Below are positions 17,558 through 26,046 of a stretch of DNA of 61,924 nt, one piece after another. How positions within the stretch are numbered: the first letter of the stretch is position 1; every line of letters begins with the position of its first letter. The notes beneath the pieces are model-generated. The model worked only from the letters and a program-made list of their open reading frames with translations. It made no database searches and had not been told where the DNA came from. Source of the DNA: Flavobacteriales bacterium UBA1694 (lineage in GTDB: Bacteria; Bacteroidota; Bacteroidia; Flavobacteriales; Weeksellaceae); assembly GCA_002319955.1 (NCBI GenBank), contig DCJS01000038.1, forward strand, positions 9,630-71,553, in the 5' to 3' direction. Both the position numbers and the translations under genes were made by a program.

Positions 17558-18649
17558 ATGAACAACGAACTTTTATTCCTGGGTGGATTCCTTCTCTTTA
17601 TTCTTTTTATTTTAGCCATTGACCTTAATATGGGACGTAAATCTGAAGGGGTTGTCACGATGAAGAAAGCAGGTTTGATGAGTTTCTTCGTCGTCATGCT
17701 GTCCATGGGGTTCTACTTCTTATTAACCTCCTACGGTCACCTACTCCATGGCATCGATTCGATTGCGCAGTTGCAAGAGGTCATTGCAAAGCATAAACAC
17801 CCGGTTAAAATCATTCCTGACAACTTTGAGCAATCTATTCATCTCTATAATCAGAATTTGGGACTCGAGTACCTTACGGGGTATATCGTGGAGTATGCCC
17901 TTTCGGTAGACAATATATTTGTTATGATTCTGATCTTCTCAGCTTTTGGGGTTGCAGAAAAGAACTACCACCGGGTCTTATTCTGGGGGATTTTAGGAGC
18001 GATTGTACTGCGTTTTATCTTTATCTTCCTGGGAGCGGCCCTAATTGCAAAGTTCGGATGGATTATGTACGTCTTTGGAGCCTTTCTAGTGATTACTGGA
18101 GTGAAGATGTTCCTCGAAAAGGACCATGATGATAAAATTGATCCAGAGAAACACCCAGTGGTTCGCTTTGCGAATAAGTATTTTAAGGTGCATAATCAGT
18201 TTGTAGGGAACCATTTTTTTGTTGTTATCGATGGGGTAAAGAAAATGACTCCCCTGTTTTTAGTGCTTCTAATCATTGAAGCCACCGATTTAATTTTTGC
18301 TGTCGATAGTATTCCGGCAATCTTCTCCGTGACTCACGATCCTTATATCGTCTTCTTCTCAAACATCTTTGCAATCATCGGGCTGCGCTCCATGTTCTTT
18401 CTACTGGCTGGAATTATTGATAAGTTTAGATTCCTTAAAGTGGGACTTTCCTTCCTATTAACCTTCATCGGCCTTAAGATGATCTTCCACAATCAGCTTG
18501 AAAATTGGGGCTTTCAAACCTCCCATTCTCTGATCATTATTGTCTCGATTTTAGCCTTGAGCATCTTAGGCTCACTCATCTTTCCTGAACAGAAAAAGGA
18601 AAGAAAACTAAAATACGATCCAGAAAATGACGATCAATTCAGACACTAG
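17558..18649 (+). CDS. TerC/Alx family integral membrane protein
   Basis: A 363-residue membrane protein with about nine helices of the TerC family (tellurite-resistance associated; members such as Alx and MntP-like relatives affect manganese export). Two diagnostic acidic motifs are present, EYALSVDNIFV and IIEATDLIFAVDSIPAIF, plus the LRSMFFLLAG helix. Metal-ion export across the inner membrane is the best inference. It is divergent from the M14 gene and followed after 150 bp by the XRE regulator. Confidence 0.93.
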   Translation: MNNELLFLGGFLLFILFILAIDLNMGRKSEGVVTMKKAGLMSFFVVMLSMGFYFLLTSYGHLLHGIDSIAQLQEVIAKHKHPVKIIPDNFEQSIHLYNQNLGLEYLTGYIVEYALSVDNIFVMILIFSAFGVAEKNYHRVLFWGILGAIVLRFIFIFLGAALIAKFGWIMYVFGAFLVITGVKMFLEKDHDDKIDPEKHPVVRFANKYFKVHNQFVGNHFFVVIDGVKKMTPLFLVLLIIEATDLIFAVDSIPAIFSVTHDPYIVFFSNIFAIIGLRSMFFLLAGIIDKFRFLKVGLSFLLTFIGLKMIFHNQLENWGFQTSHSLIIIVSILALSILGSLIFPEQKKERKLKYDPENDDQFRH

Positions 18650-18686
18650 TTTACAAAACTAAATAACATAAAACCATATAAAACCA

Positions 18687-18804
18687 ATGCTTTACGTGTT
18701 GGTTTTACTTTTGTAATCAAGCTCAATTCCTTTTAGGTTACATTTGTATTTTAGTATTGTAAAATAATGCTTTACATTTGTAATTACACAAAAGCGATGC
18801 TTTA
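18687..18804 (+). promoter_or_regulatory. Repeat-rich promoter/operator region of XRE regulator
   Basis: Three copies of TTAC(A/T)TTTGTA lie at 18705-18715, 18738-18748 and 18772-18782, spaced 33 and 34 bp (about three helical turns). Each contains a TAnnTTTG -7 box. Three copies of ATGCTTTA occur at 18687-18694, 18767-18774 and 18797-18804, the last overlapping the start codon. Such arrays suggest tandem promoters and binding sites, possibly for the regulator itself. Confidence 0.55.
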
Positions 18805-19349
18805 TGAGCCTAAATAAGAGAATTTCTGAATTTATTGAGTTTACGCAACTTTCACCTTCTGAGTTTGCAGATGCTGTGGAAGTGCAACGCTCCTCGATCT
18901 CGCACATTACTTCAGGGCGAAATAAGCCCTCACTCGATTTCTTAATTAAGGTGCGAGAAAAATACCCAGAGCTCCAGTGGGAATGGCTCATACTTGGTGA
19001 AGGTGAGATGCTTAAGTCGAACCTCTCCCCTGAGAGTGACAAACAAACTCAGGACAGTAAAGCCGGCCCGCTACCCGATTTATTTTCCCTAATCAATGAT
19101 GAAAATTTTGGATTAACCGAATCCGAGGACCGCGTAATGAACAGTCCGTTCCCCAATCCACAAACTGAGATGGCCCTAGAACAGCCTAAAACAGAAGCAA
19201 GTCAAGAGAAGATGATTTTAAGCGATTCTCAGCCAATAGCCACTACAGTAGGAAACAGTGAAGCGCAAGGTGCTAATAATGAAGTAAGTAAGTTAAAGCG
19301 CATCGTGCTTTTCTACGAAAATGGTAAATTTGAGAGTTTCGAACCTTAA
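18804..19349 (+). CDS. XRE-family helix-turn-helix regulator
   Basis: A 181-residue DNA-binding protein. The N-terminal HTH (about residues 5-60) reads LSPSEFADAVEVQRSSISHITSGRNKPS and continues LQWEWLILGEGEM, the form seen in Bacteroidota XRE-type regulators. A glutamine/serine-rich disordered middle (about 70-160) ends in a short hydrophobic tail (KRIVLFYENGKFESFEP) that may be a contact element. No sensor domain is visible. The repeat array at its promoter suggests autoregulation. It ends at a good terminator before convergent scoB. Confidence 0.87.
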   Translation: MSLNKRISEFIEFTQLSPSEFADAVEVQRSSISHITSGRNKPSLDFLIKVREKYPELQWEWLILGEGEMLKSNLSPESDKQTQDSKAGPLPDLFSLINDENFGLTESEDRVMNSPFPNPQTEMALEQPKTEASQEKMILSDSQPIATTVGNSEAQGANNEVSKLKRIVLFYENGKFESFEP

Positions 19350-19401
19350 AAGTCAAGGGCACTCAATAAGAATTCCAGTTTTAACCGCACTAAAACAATT
19401 C

Positions 19402-19437
19402 GGCCAAGATATTTAAATCTTGGCCAATTTTATTTTT
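19402..19437 (+). terminator. Intrinsic terminator after XRE regulator
   Basis: Nine-bp stem (19402-19410 with 19417-19425), six-base AT loop, then AATTTTATTTTT. Confidence 0.85.
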
Positions 19438-19494
19438 AACGCATACCCTCGCTGGTAAATACGTTTGGATTTAAATTTAAAGTTCTCTGTGTTT

Positions 19495-20151
19495 TTAGTC
19501 AAACTGCATTTCTGGTACCTCCCCATTGATTATAAGTTGCGCCTGCGTTGACTTCACGACTTCTTCGACTGACACACCGGGCGCGCGTTCTAATAGAACT
19601 AGCCCCTCAGGGGTCACTTCCATTACGGCAAGGTTTGAAACTATCTTTTTAACGCATCCCACGCCCGTTAGAGGCAGGCTGCACTTTTTGAGTACCTTAC
19701 TCTCTCCCGCTTTATTCGTGTGCATCATCGCCACAATAATATTTTCGGCTGAAGCGACTAAATCCATTGCACCGCCCATACCTTTGACCATTTTGCCAGG
19801 AATTTTCCAGTTTGCAATATCACCGGTCTCAGAGACTTCCATTGCTCCTAAAATCGTCAAATCAACCTTTTGACTTCGGATCATTCCAAAACTAAATGCC
19901 GAGTCAAAAAAAGAAGCCCCTGGAAGCGTGGTAATGGTCTGTTTTCCCGCATTGATTAAATCGGCATCTTCTTCGCCCTCAAAGGGAAATGGACCCATAC
20001 CAAGTACGCCATTCTCACTTTGAAATTCAACGGCCAGATCCTGCGAAACATAGTTGGCAACCAACGTTGGAATACCAATTCCTAGATTGACATAATACCC
20101 GTCTTTTACTTCTTTCGAAATTCTCTGGGCAATCTGTTCTTTTGTGAGCAT
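19495..20151 (-). CDS. scoB: 3-oxoacid CoA-transferase subunit B
   Basis: Catalytic subunit of succinyl-CoA:3-ketoacid CoA-transferase, which activates acetoacetate. From the ATG at 20151 it has 218 residues, beginning MLTKEQIAQRISKEVKDGYYVNLGIGIPT; the active-site glutamate is in QSENGVLGMG, and GGAMDLV and LPLTGVGCV follow. Family length is normal. Unusually, its partner scoA is not adjacent but lies 2 kb away in the same orientation, with an oppositely oriented ABC exporter gene between them. Confidence 0.95.
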   Translation of the reverse strand: MLTKEQIAQRISKEVKDGYYVNLGIGIPTLVANYVSQDLAVEFQSENGVLGMGPFPFEGEEDADLINAGKQTITTLPGASFFDSAFSFGMIRSQKVDLTILGAMEVSETGDIANWKIPGKMVKGMGGAMDLVASAENIIVAMMHTNKAGESKVLKKCSLPLTGVGCVKKIVSNLAVMEVTPEGLVLLERAPGVSVEEVVKSTQAQLIINGEVPEMQFD

Positions 20152-20249
20152 AATTAGTAAGTTTAACTGCAATTTATTGCTTTTCCACTTCCTATCCAAA
20201 GAAAATCAAGACAATCTACCGTAACCTCGAAACAAACAATTAATAACTG

Positions 20250-20257
20250 TACTTTTG
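20250..20257 (+). promoter_or_regulatory. Promoter -7 box of ABC exporter gene
   Basis: TACTTTTG, 25 bases before the ATG at 20283; no clear -33 element. Confidence 0.5.
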
Positions 20258-20282
20258 CATAATTATTTTTTTGAATTTATAA

Positions 20283-22067
20283 ATGAAAACTTTATTTCAC
20301 TATTTAAAACCACATAAATGGCTTCTGATTTTATCTTTAGCTTTGGCAACAGTCAACCAGGTATTTTCTTTGTTCGGCCCTGCGATTACAGGAAATATCT
20401 TAGATCAGCTTGTCACGCATCCAAAATTTTTCGATACGGAAGAACAGCTGCCCAGAACCTTAAACGAGTATTTTTATGGAACCTCAATTTACCACGGGGT
20501 ATTTTATTTTCTAGGTTTACTTATCGCAACCGCCATGGTGAGTCGAATTGCCAAAGCATTTCAAGACTATGTCGTAAATGTCATTACTCAAAAATTTGGT
20601 GCAAATATTTTCACCGATGGACTGCAACATTCCATGGCACTGCCATTTCAGGAATTTGAGGATCAAAGAAGTGGCGAAACTTTATCGATTTTAACGAAAG
20701 TAAGAGAAGACTCGGTGAAATTTATCACCAATTTCATTAATATTTTCTTTGGAATTTTAGTGAGTATTATATTTGTTTCAATCTACGCTATTCAGCTTCA
20801 CTGGTCCATTATGCCGGTCTACGTCATTGGAATATTAATTATCTCCTTCATCACAAATTTTCTCAGTAAACGAATTAAAAACATTCAAAAAACAATTGTT
20901 GCAGAAACCAATAGTTTGGCCGGAAGTACAACGGAAAGCTTACGAAATATCGAGATTGTAAAAAGTTTAGGTTTAACCACACAGGAAGTTAAACGCCTCA
21001 ATAGCAATACATACAAAATTTTAGGATTAGAACTTCGCAAAGTAAAAAGCATCCGCTCATTAAGTTTCATTCAAGGAACGATGGTGAATTTTCTGCAACA
21101 GATGATTACCTTCACTTTACTTTTTCTTATTTTTAAAGATATCGTGACCCCAGGACAGTATTTATCCTTAATGTTTTACGGATTCTTTATTTTTGGACCT
21201 ATGCAGGAAATTGGAAACATCATTATTTCCTACCGTGAAGCTCAAGCTTCGCTTCATAACTTTGACACGCTTATGAAAAAGCCGGCAGAAGAAAAGCCGC
21301 ATACTCCGAAAAAAATTGGTGCAATCGAAAAACTCGCGTTTGACACCGTTTCATTTCAACATCAATCCACTTCCTATAAAGCTTTAAATGCCATTTCCTT
21401 TAAGGTGAATAGTGGAGAAACCATCGCGTTTGTTGGTCCAAGTGGTTCGGGAAAAAGCACACTTGTAAAATTATTGGTCGGCTTATACCGCCCAAAACAA
21501 GGCGCTATCTTTTACAATAACATCAACGGAAATGAATTTGATTTTGACGAGCTGCGCAATCAGATTGGATTCGTGACCCAAGACACCCAACTATTTGCTG
21601 GAACCATCAAAGAAAACCTACTCTTCGTGAATCCAAATGCGAGTGATGAAGAAATTCAATTGGCCTTAGAAAAGTCCAGCGCAACGGGCTTAATTAACCG
21701 CGCAGACAATGGCCTTGAAACCATTATCGGCGAAGGTGGACTTAAATTAAGCGGCGGTGAAAAACAAAGAATTGCCATTGCAAGAGCACTTCTGAGAAAG
21801 CCCCATTTACTAATTTTTGATGAAGCCACTTCCGCTTTAGACAGTATTACCGAGGAAGAAATCACCTCTACAATCCGCGAGATTTCTGCACAGAAGGAAC
21901 AGATTACAGTTTTAATCGCCCACCGCCTATCAACCATTATGCACGCTGATACGATCTTTGTTCTAGAAAAAGGAAACGTTATCGAAACCGGCTCCCATAA
22001 AGACCTATTAGAAGAAAAAGGGTTGTATTACGCGATGTGGAGGCAGCAAATTGGGGAGCGAAAATAG
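20283..22067 (+). CDS. ABC exporter, fused permease and ATPase
   Basis: A 594-residue half-transporter of the MsbA/MdlB type: six membrane helices (about residues 15-310) followed by the nucleotide-binding domain with Walker A GPSGSGKS (385-392), signature LSGGEK (489-494), Walker B leading to DEATSALD (513-520) and the H-loop in LIAHRLSTI. It is expected to work as a dimer exporting lipid, peptide or drug. The gene is visibly more AT-rich than its neighbours and separates scoA from scoB in the opposite orientation; its own promoter and terminator are present, so it is an independent unit, perhaps acquired or moved here. Confidence 0.94.
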   Translation: MKTLFHYLKPHKWLLILSLALATVNQVFSLFGPAITGNILDQLVTHPKFFDTEEQLPRTLNEYFYGTSIYHGVFYFLGLLIATAMVSRIAKAFQDYVVNVITQKFGANIFTDGLQHSMALPFQEFEDQRSGETLSILTKVREDSVKFITNFINIFFGILVSIIFVSIYAIQLHWSIMPVYVIGILIISFITNFLSKRIKNIQKTIVAETNSLAGSTTESLRNIEIVKSLGLTTQEVKRLNSNTYKILGLELRKVKSIRSLSFIQGTMVNFLQQMITFTLLFLIFKDIVTPGQYLSLMFYGFFIFGPMQEIGNIIISYREAQASLHNFDTLMKKPAEEKPHTPKKIGAIEKLAFDTVSFQHQSTSYKALNAISFKVNSGETIAFVGPSGSGKSTLVKLLVGLYRPKQGAIFYNNINGNEFDFDELRNQIGFVTQDTQLFAGTIKENLLFVNPNASDEEIQLALEKSSATGLINRADNGLETIIGEGGLKLSGGEKQRIAIARALLRKPHLLIFDEATSALDSITEEEITSTIREISAQKEQITVLIAHRLSTIMHADTIFVLEKGNVIETGSHKDLLEEKGLYYAMWRQQIGERK

Positions 22068-22166
22068 TGCAGAAGGTTATTTAATTAACGAGTTGATTTG
22101 CTCTTCGTGGCTATGCACGAAAGATAGACCTATTAAAATAAGGGCTAAAACCCATTTCTATTGACT

Positions 22167-22207
22167 AAAAAACACCGCCAAAGCGTCGATCTTTGGCGGT
22201 GTTTTTT
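22167..22207. terminator. Bidirectional terminator between ABC exporter and scoA
   Basis: A perfect 17-bp stem (22167-22183 with 22191-22207) with a seven-base loop and A/T runs on both sides. Confidence 0.92.
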
Positions 22208-22231
22208 GATAAAGTGAACGTTTCTGAACTG

Positions 22232-22933
22232 TTAATTTCTTTTTCTAACCGTTCTCTGTTCAATTCTTTTTTCAAATTTTTCTCCCTGGTATATCCGTTG
22301 GACCATAATTCCGGGAATGTGGATTTCATTGGGGTCGAGTTGCCCTGGTTCTACCAGTTCTTCCACTTCGGCGATGGTTATTTTCCCACTTCCTGCCATT
22401 GGGGCGTTGAAATTTCTGGCGGTTCCTTTGAAAATCAAATTTCCGGCATGATCGCCTTTCCAAGCTTTTACAATCGAGTAATCTGCTTTAAAAGCATGTT
22501 CCAAAATATGCATCTTGCCATTAAACTCTTGGACCTGCTTTCCCTCAGCCACTTCTGTACCGTATCCGGCTGGCGTGTAGAATGCGGGTATACCCGCCTG
22601 AGCTGCGCGGCATTTTTCGGCCAACGTTCCTTGTGGGGTCAGTTCTACATCGAGTTCACCAGTAAGCATTTGCCTTTCAAATTCGGCATTTTCGCCAACG
22701 TAGGAAGCAATCATTTTTTTGATTTGCTTTTTTTGCAAAAGCAGTCCCAAACCAAAGTCATCTACTCCGGCGTTATTTGAAATACAAGTTAACCCTGTCA
22801 CGTTGCTTTCGACTAGCGCGTTGATTGAATTCTCCGGAATTCCACATAGTCCAAATCCACCAATAATTAAGGTCATTCCATCGGAAATACCGGCGATGGC
22901 TTCTTTGGCATTTTTAACTCTTTTATCGATCAT
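22232..22933 (-). CDS. scoA: 3-oxoacid CoA-transferase subunit A
   Basis: Partner of scoB. From the ATG at 22933 it has 233 residues beginning MIDKRVKNAKEAIAGISDGMTLIIGGFGLCGIP, a CoA-transferase subunit A signature, with ISNNAGVDDFGLGLLL and KGTARNFNAPMA later. Normal length and intact. It is followed by a strong terminator and preceded by only 11 bp from a remnant of 3-hydroxybutyrate dehydrogenase, pointing to an ancestral ketone-body operon bdh-scoA-scoB. Confidence 0.95.
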   Translation of the reverse strand: MIDKRVKNAKEAIAGISDGMTLIIGGFGLCGIPENSINALVESNVTGLTCISNNAGVDDFGLGLLLQKKQIKKMIASYVGENAEFERQMLTGELDVELTPQGTLAEKCRAAQAGIPAFYTPAGYGTEVAEGKQVQEFNGKMHILEHAFKADYSIVKAWKGDHAGNLIFKGTARNFNAPMAGSGKITIAEVEELVEPGQLDPNEIHIPGIMVQRIYQGEKFEKRIEQRTVRKRN

Positions 22934-22944
22934 AATCTTAACTT

Positions 22945-23112
22945 TTATTGTGCACTCCAAGCTCCGTCCAAAGTCAATGTGGAGCCGGGAACGGTGGTTG
23001 CATTCTGTGCAGCTAAAAATACGGCAATTTCTCCTAATTTCTCAATCGAAACGAAACTTTTTACAGCTTGTTTCTTAAGCATCACCTTTTCTACCACTTC
23101 TTCTTCGCTCAT
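22945..23112 (-). pseudogene. C-terminal remnant of 3-hydroxybutyrate dehydrogenase (SDR)
   Basis: A 55-codon open stretch (starting MSEEEVVEKVMLKKQAV, later EIAVFLAAQNATTV, ending LDGAWSAQ) is the C-terminal quarter of a short-chain dehydrogenase, closest in my recognition to D-3-hydroxybutyrate dehydrogenase. The first ~200 residues with the Rossmann motif and the YxxxK active site are absent from the sequence upstream. The ATG here is an internal residue of the ancestral protein. It would be the natural partner of scoA/scoB, so the loss of a working enzyme matters if no other copy exists. Confidence 0.75.
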
Positions 23113-23402
23113 AGGGCGTATAATTGCCTGACTTTTTTATCTGATTTTTCACCAAGGGGGTTTTTAATACTCGGGGTAAATTGCATTGCAAGTAACAATG
23201 AAAGGGCGCCTTCTAAAGCCACAACTCTTGTTAAAAGAGCAGGCGACCCCGCAAGGGAGAGCCCAGCTATCCAAGGCGAAAAATTGATGGTTCCAGCGGC
23301 AAAATCGTTCAAGTCTTTGGTTTTTCGAGCTACTCTGATTACATAAAATATACTGGTCGCGGCAACTCATTACATCGCTACAGCAGCGTTTCGTAAGGGA
23401 AA
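23109..23402 (-). pseudogene. Decayed fragment of an unidentified membrane protein
   Basis: One minus-strand frame reads FPLRNAAVAM, two consecutive stops (23367-23372), then about 85 residues starting VAATSIFYVIRV, with FSPWIAGLSLAG and ALSLLLAMQF, ending at a TGA (23109-23111) that overlaps the ATG of the dehydrogenase remnant. The hydrophobic segments suggest two or three membrane helices. I do not recognise the family. The stops and the abrupt joint to the dehydrogenase fragment suggest decay or a deletion junction. Confidence 0.45.
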
Positions 23403-23511
23403 TTATGAAGTGTGACTTATAAGTATTAAAATAGAATTTTTAGTACATACGACTATAATTAAGGGTAGGACTTATAAAGACTTGAAATATTAAAATATTG
23501 TAAATGAAATG

Positions 23512-23542
23512 TTTGGTTAATAAAAATTTTGTCGTATTTTTG
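23512..23542 (+). promoter_or_regulatory. Promoter of rplS
   Basis: TTTG at 23512-23515, exactly 19 bases, TATTTTTG at 23535-23542. Predicted start about 23548, giving a leader of about 65 nt, the longest of the well-placed promoters here apart from the fabH region. Confidence 0.75.
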
Positions 23543-23548
23543 CACACC

Positions 23549-23593
23549 GTTAACCAACCTCTGACGAAGGACGTGCACGTTGCTTAGCTTAAC
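23549..23593 (+). promoter_or_regulatory. Structured leader of rplS, candidate bL19 autoregulatory element
   Basis: The leader can fold into one interrupted stem: GTTAA (23549-23553) with TTAAC (23589-23593), CAAC (23555-23558) with GTTG (23579-23582), and ACG (23564-23566) with CGT (23572-23574) capped by AAGGA. The segment also holds the palindrome ACGTGCACGT (23571-23580). Ribosomal-protein leaders that bind their own product are well known, and one upstream of bL19 in flavobacteria has to my recollection been proposed; membership is not proven here. Confidence 0.5.
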
Positions 23594-23612
23594 AGATTTT
23601 TATTTATTAAAA

Positions 23613-23969
23613 ATGGATTTATTAAAGTACGTACAAGATAAGTACATTACGAAAAACGAATTCCCAGAATTCAAGGCCGGTGACACCATCACTGTGTATT
23701 ACGAAATTAAAGAAGGTGCTAAAACAAGAACTCAGTTCTTCAAAGGAACCGTCATTCAGTTGAGAGGAACAGGCTTAACTAAAACATTCACGATCCGTAA
23801 GATGAGTGGCGATGTTGGAGTTGAGAGAGTATTCCCACTTAACCTTCCTGCACTTCAAAAAATTGAAGTTGACCGTAGAGGTAAAGTTAGAAGAGCTAGA
23901 ATTTTCTACTTCAGAAATCTTAGAGGTAAAAAAGCGAGAGTTAAAGACGCTCCTTACACAAAGAGATAA
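23613..23969 (+). CDS. rplS: 50S ribosomal protein bL19
   Basis: Structural protein of the large subunit at the 30S interface. From the ATG at 23613 it has 118 residues: MDLLKYVQDKYITKNEFPEFKAGDTITVYYEI, then FKGTVIQLRGTG, FTIRKMSGDVGVERVFPLN and the basic tail RRGKVRRARIFYFRNLRGKKAR, all canonical. The more upstream in-frame TTG lies in the leader structure and is not the start. Single-gene unit with a promoter, a structured leader and a terminator. Confidence 0.98.
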   Translation: MDLLKYVQDKYITKNEFPEFKAGDTITVYYEIKEGAKTRTQFFKGTVIQLRGTGLTKTFTIRKMSGDVGVERVFPLNLPALQKIEVDRRGKVRRARIFYFRNLRGKKARVKDAPYTKR

Positions 23970-23992
23970 GGTAATTCAGACAACAACGATAG

Positions 23993-24028
23993 AAAAACCA
24001 CTAGAGCTTAGGCTTTTAGTGGTTTTTT
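23993..24028 (+). terminator. Intrinsic terminator after rplS
   Basis: Eleven-bp stem (23993-24003 with 24017-24027) followed by T-rich sequence. Confidence 0.85.
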
Positions 24029-24043
24029 GTTTTTACATCGTTT

Positions 24044-24075
24044 AAAAAAAAGTCACCTTTTGCAAGGTGACTTTT
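24044..24075 (-). terminator. Intrinsic terminator after aminopeptidase P gene
   Basis: Twelve-bp stem (24048-24059 with 24064-24075), TTGC-type loop, then eight T on the minus strand. Two separate hairpins thus isolate the convergent units. Confidence 0.88.
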
Positions 24076-24097
24076 GATCTCTACTGTAAGGCGTTAT

Positions 24098-25864
24098 TTA
24101 GATTGGCTGCACCAGCTGCAAGAACCATTCTTTCACATCGCCAGAAAGGTGCCCCGAAAGCTTCTCGCTCACCCACTGGTGGTAGCTATTGAGCCACTGA
24201 ACCTCCTCGGCATCTAAAAGCTCTTTCTTAATCGCTGAGCTGAAGAATGGACAAATCGTAAGGGTCTCAAATTCATAGAACTCACCAAAGTCAGTGGTCT
24301 GTGATTTTTTAACCGCAATTAAATTCTCATGACGAATTCCGTACGCATTCTCTATATATAGCCCTGGCTCATTCGAGACAACCATGCCAGGAATTAACTC
24401 TTGAAAATTCATATCCTTACGAATGTTCTGTGGACCTTCATGAACATTCATAAAACTTCCCACGCCGTGGCCAGTGCCATGGTTGTATTCTTTGCCTTCC
24501 ATCCATAGGGGTAACCTTGCAATGGCATCTAAATGCACACCCTTGGTTCCCTTGGGAAATTTCACGCGTGAAAGACGGATCATTCCTTTTAAGACAAGCG
24601 TGCTGTCATTAATATAAGCCTCACTTACTTCGCCCAGAGGAAACGTACGGGTGATATCTGTGGTGCCTTCTAGGTATTGGCCTCCAGAATCAACTAGGAT
24701 ACTTCCTTTCGCTTCAACAAGTTCACTCGCTGTTTCAGAAGGGGAATAATGCGGAATAGCATCATTGCCCTTGTAGCCTACAATACTACCAAAACTTAAT
24801 CCCACAAAATTTTCTCCTTCTCTTCTAAAGCCTTCTAACTTTTGAGCGATCGAGTACTCGCTCATAACTTCAGTCCCTACGCTGGTTGTCAACCAATGAA
24901 GGAATTTCACCATCGCCACACCATCGCGTACCATGACGGTTCTAAAGCCTTCGAGTTCCGCCTCATTCTTAACGGCTTTCATTAAGTTTCCAGGCACAGG
25001 TGCCTCGATGATTGTATTTCCTGCAAGCGCCACAAAGATGGCTTGGTTGCTTGCTGGAGAGAGTAAAACCGACTCCCCTTTTATTGCGATTAAATAGTTA
25101 TAAAATTCCGTGTAGGCCCTAATTTGCACACCGGACGCCTCAAGGTGAGCCCTTACCTCCTGGTCCACTTTGGACTCATCTACAAATAGAAGAGCGCTTT
25201 GCTTTGTAATGACTACATAGCCTAAAAAGACCGGATTACATTCCAGATCACTTCCTCTAAGATTAAGAGTCCACGCGACATCGTCTAAACTTGCAATCAC
25301 ATGCAGCGAGGCATTCTTCTGAGTCATCTTTTCACGAATCGCGATAAGCTTGTCTTCAACACTTTGTCCAGCGCGCTCGAGTGGATGCACAAACACAGGA
25401 TTTTTTACCTCGGCGCCACGCTCGCTCCAAACAGACTCTAAGAGTGGAAGGTCCACCACCGTAATAGCTTTCTCTTTTAACCCGTGGGTCATTTCTTCCC
25501 AATGGCTGTGGGCAGTCGCAAGGGCGTTTAGCGCAACACTTCCCCCTTCTTTAACTTCTGATTTGAGCCACGTTACGTAATCAGGCACACCCTCTACACC
25601 CATTTTCATGAGTTTAAAATCAGACCCTTCAAGTTCCTTTGGGCCTTGAATAAAGTAACGTCCGTCAGTCCACACACCAGCCTTATCCTGCGTTACCACA
25701 GCAAAGCCTGCAGACCCAGTAAATCCAGAAAGCCAAGCACGTTCTTTCCACTGCTCGGGTAGGTATTCACTCATGTGGGGATCCGCTGAAAACACCACAA
25801 AGGCATCAATATTTTTAGCTTTCATCTCCGCTCGAAGTAAAGCCACTTTTTCTTTTGAGGTCAT
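24098..25864 (-). CDS. Aminopeptidase P family protein (Xaa-Pro aminopeptidase)
   Basis: Metallopeptidase of family M24 that removes an N-terminal residue before proline; cytoplasmic, no signal peptide. The 588-residue three-domain form has an N-terminal creatinase-like domain (WLSGFTGSAGFAVVT, VWTDGRYFIQ), and a C-terminal pita-bread domain whose five metal ligands are visible: two Asp in ILVDSGGQYLEGTTDITR, His in GTGHGVGSFMNVHEG, and Glu in SNEPGLYIE and IRHENLI. Length matches the long bacterial and eukaryotic forms. Confidence 0.95.
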   Translation of the reverse strand: MTSKEKVALLRAEMKAKNIDAFVVFSADPHMSEYLPEQWKERAWLSGFTGSAGFAVVTQDKAGVWTDGRYFIQGPKELEGSDFKLMKMGVEGVPDYVTWLKSEVKEGGSVALNALATAHSHWEEMTHGLKEKAITVVDLPLLESVWSERGAEVKNPVFVHPLERAGQSVEDKLIAIREKMTQKNASLHVIASLDDVAWTLNLRGSDLECNPVFLGYVVITKQSALLFVDESKVDQEVRAHLEASGVQIRAYTEFYNYLIAIKGESVLLSPASNQAIFVALAGNTIIEAPVPGNLMKAVKNEAELEGFRTVMVRDGVAMVKFLHWLTTSVGTEVMSEYSIAQKLEGFRREGENFVGLSFGSIVGYKGNDAIPHYSPSETASELVEAKGSILVDSGGQYLEGTTDITRTFPLGEVSEAYINDSTLVLKGMIRLSRVKFPKGTKGVHLDAIARLPLWMEGKEYNHGTGHGVGSFMNVHEGPQNIRKDMNFQELIPGMVVSNEPGLYIENAYGIRHENLIAVKKSQTTDFGEFYEFETLTICPFFSSAIKKELLDAEEVQWLNSYHQWVSEKLSGHLSGDVKEWFLQLVQPI

Positions 25865-26046
25865 AAATAATAAGTATTAAAACGTAAAGTTACGGAATTT
25901 TGTTTTTTTCAAACCTAAGGAAGCAGGAATATTTATTTTCTTAGGATCAATCCTCCACGGCTAAAAACAATTCAAAAGAGGCATTGTTAGCCTATTTCGA
26001 GTGAAATATTTCAAAAAAATTAATATCTTCATCAAAAATTTAATTA

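Noticed and set aside
22193..22780. A long plus-strand ORF antisense to scoA
   Set aside because: It lies entirely opposite a well-supported gene and its phenylalanine/serine-rich translation matches no family.
23164..23370. A 68-codon alternative frame over the membrane-protein remnant
   Set aside because: Its translation has cysteine-rich, shadow-like composition; the overlapping hydrophobic frame is more protein-like.
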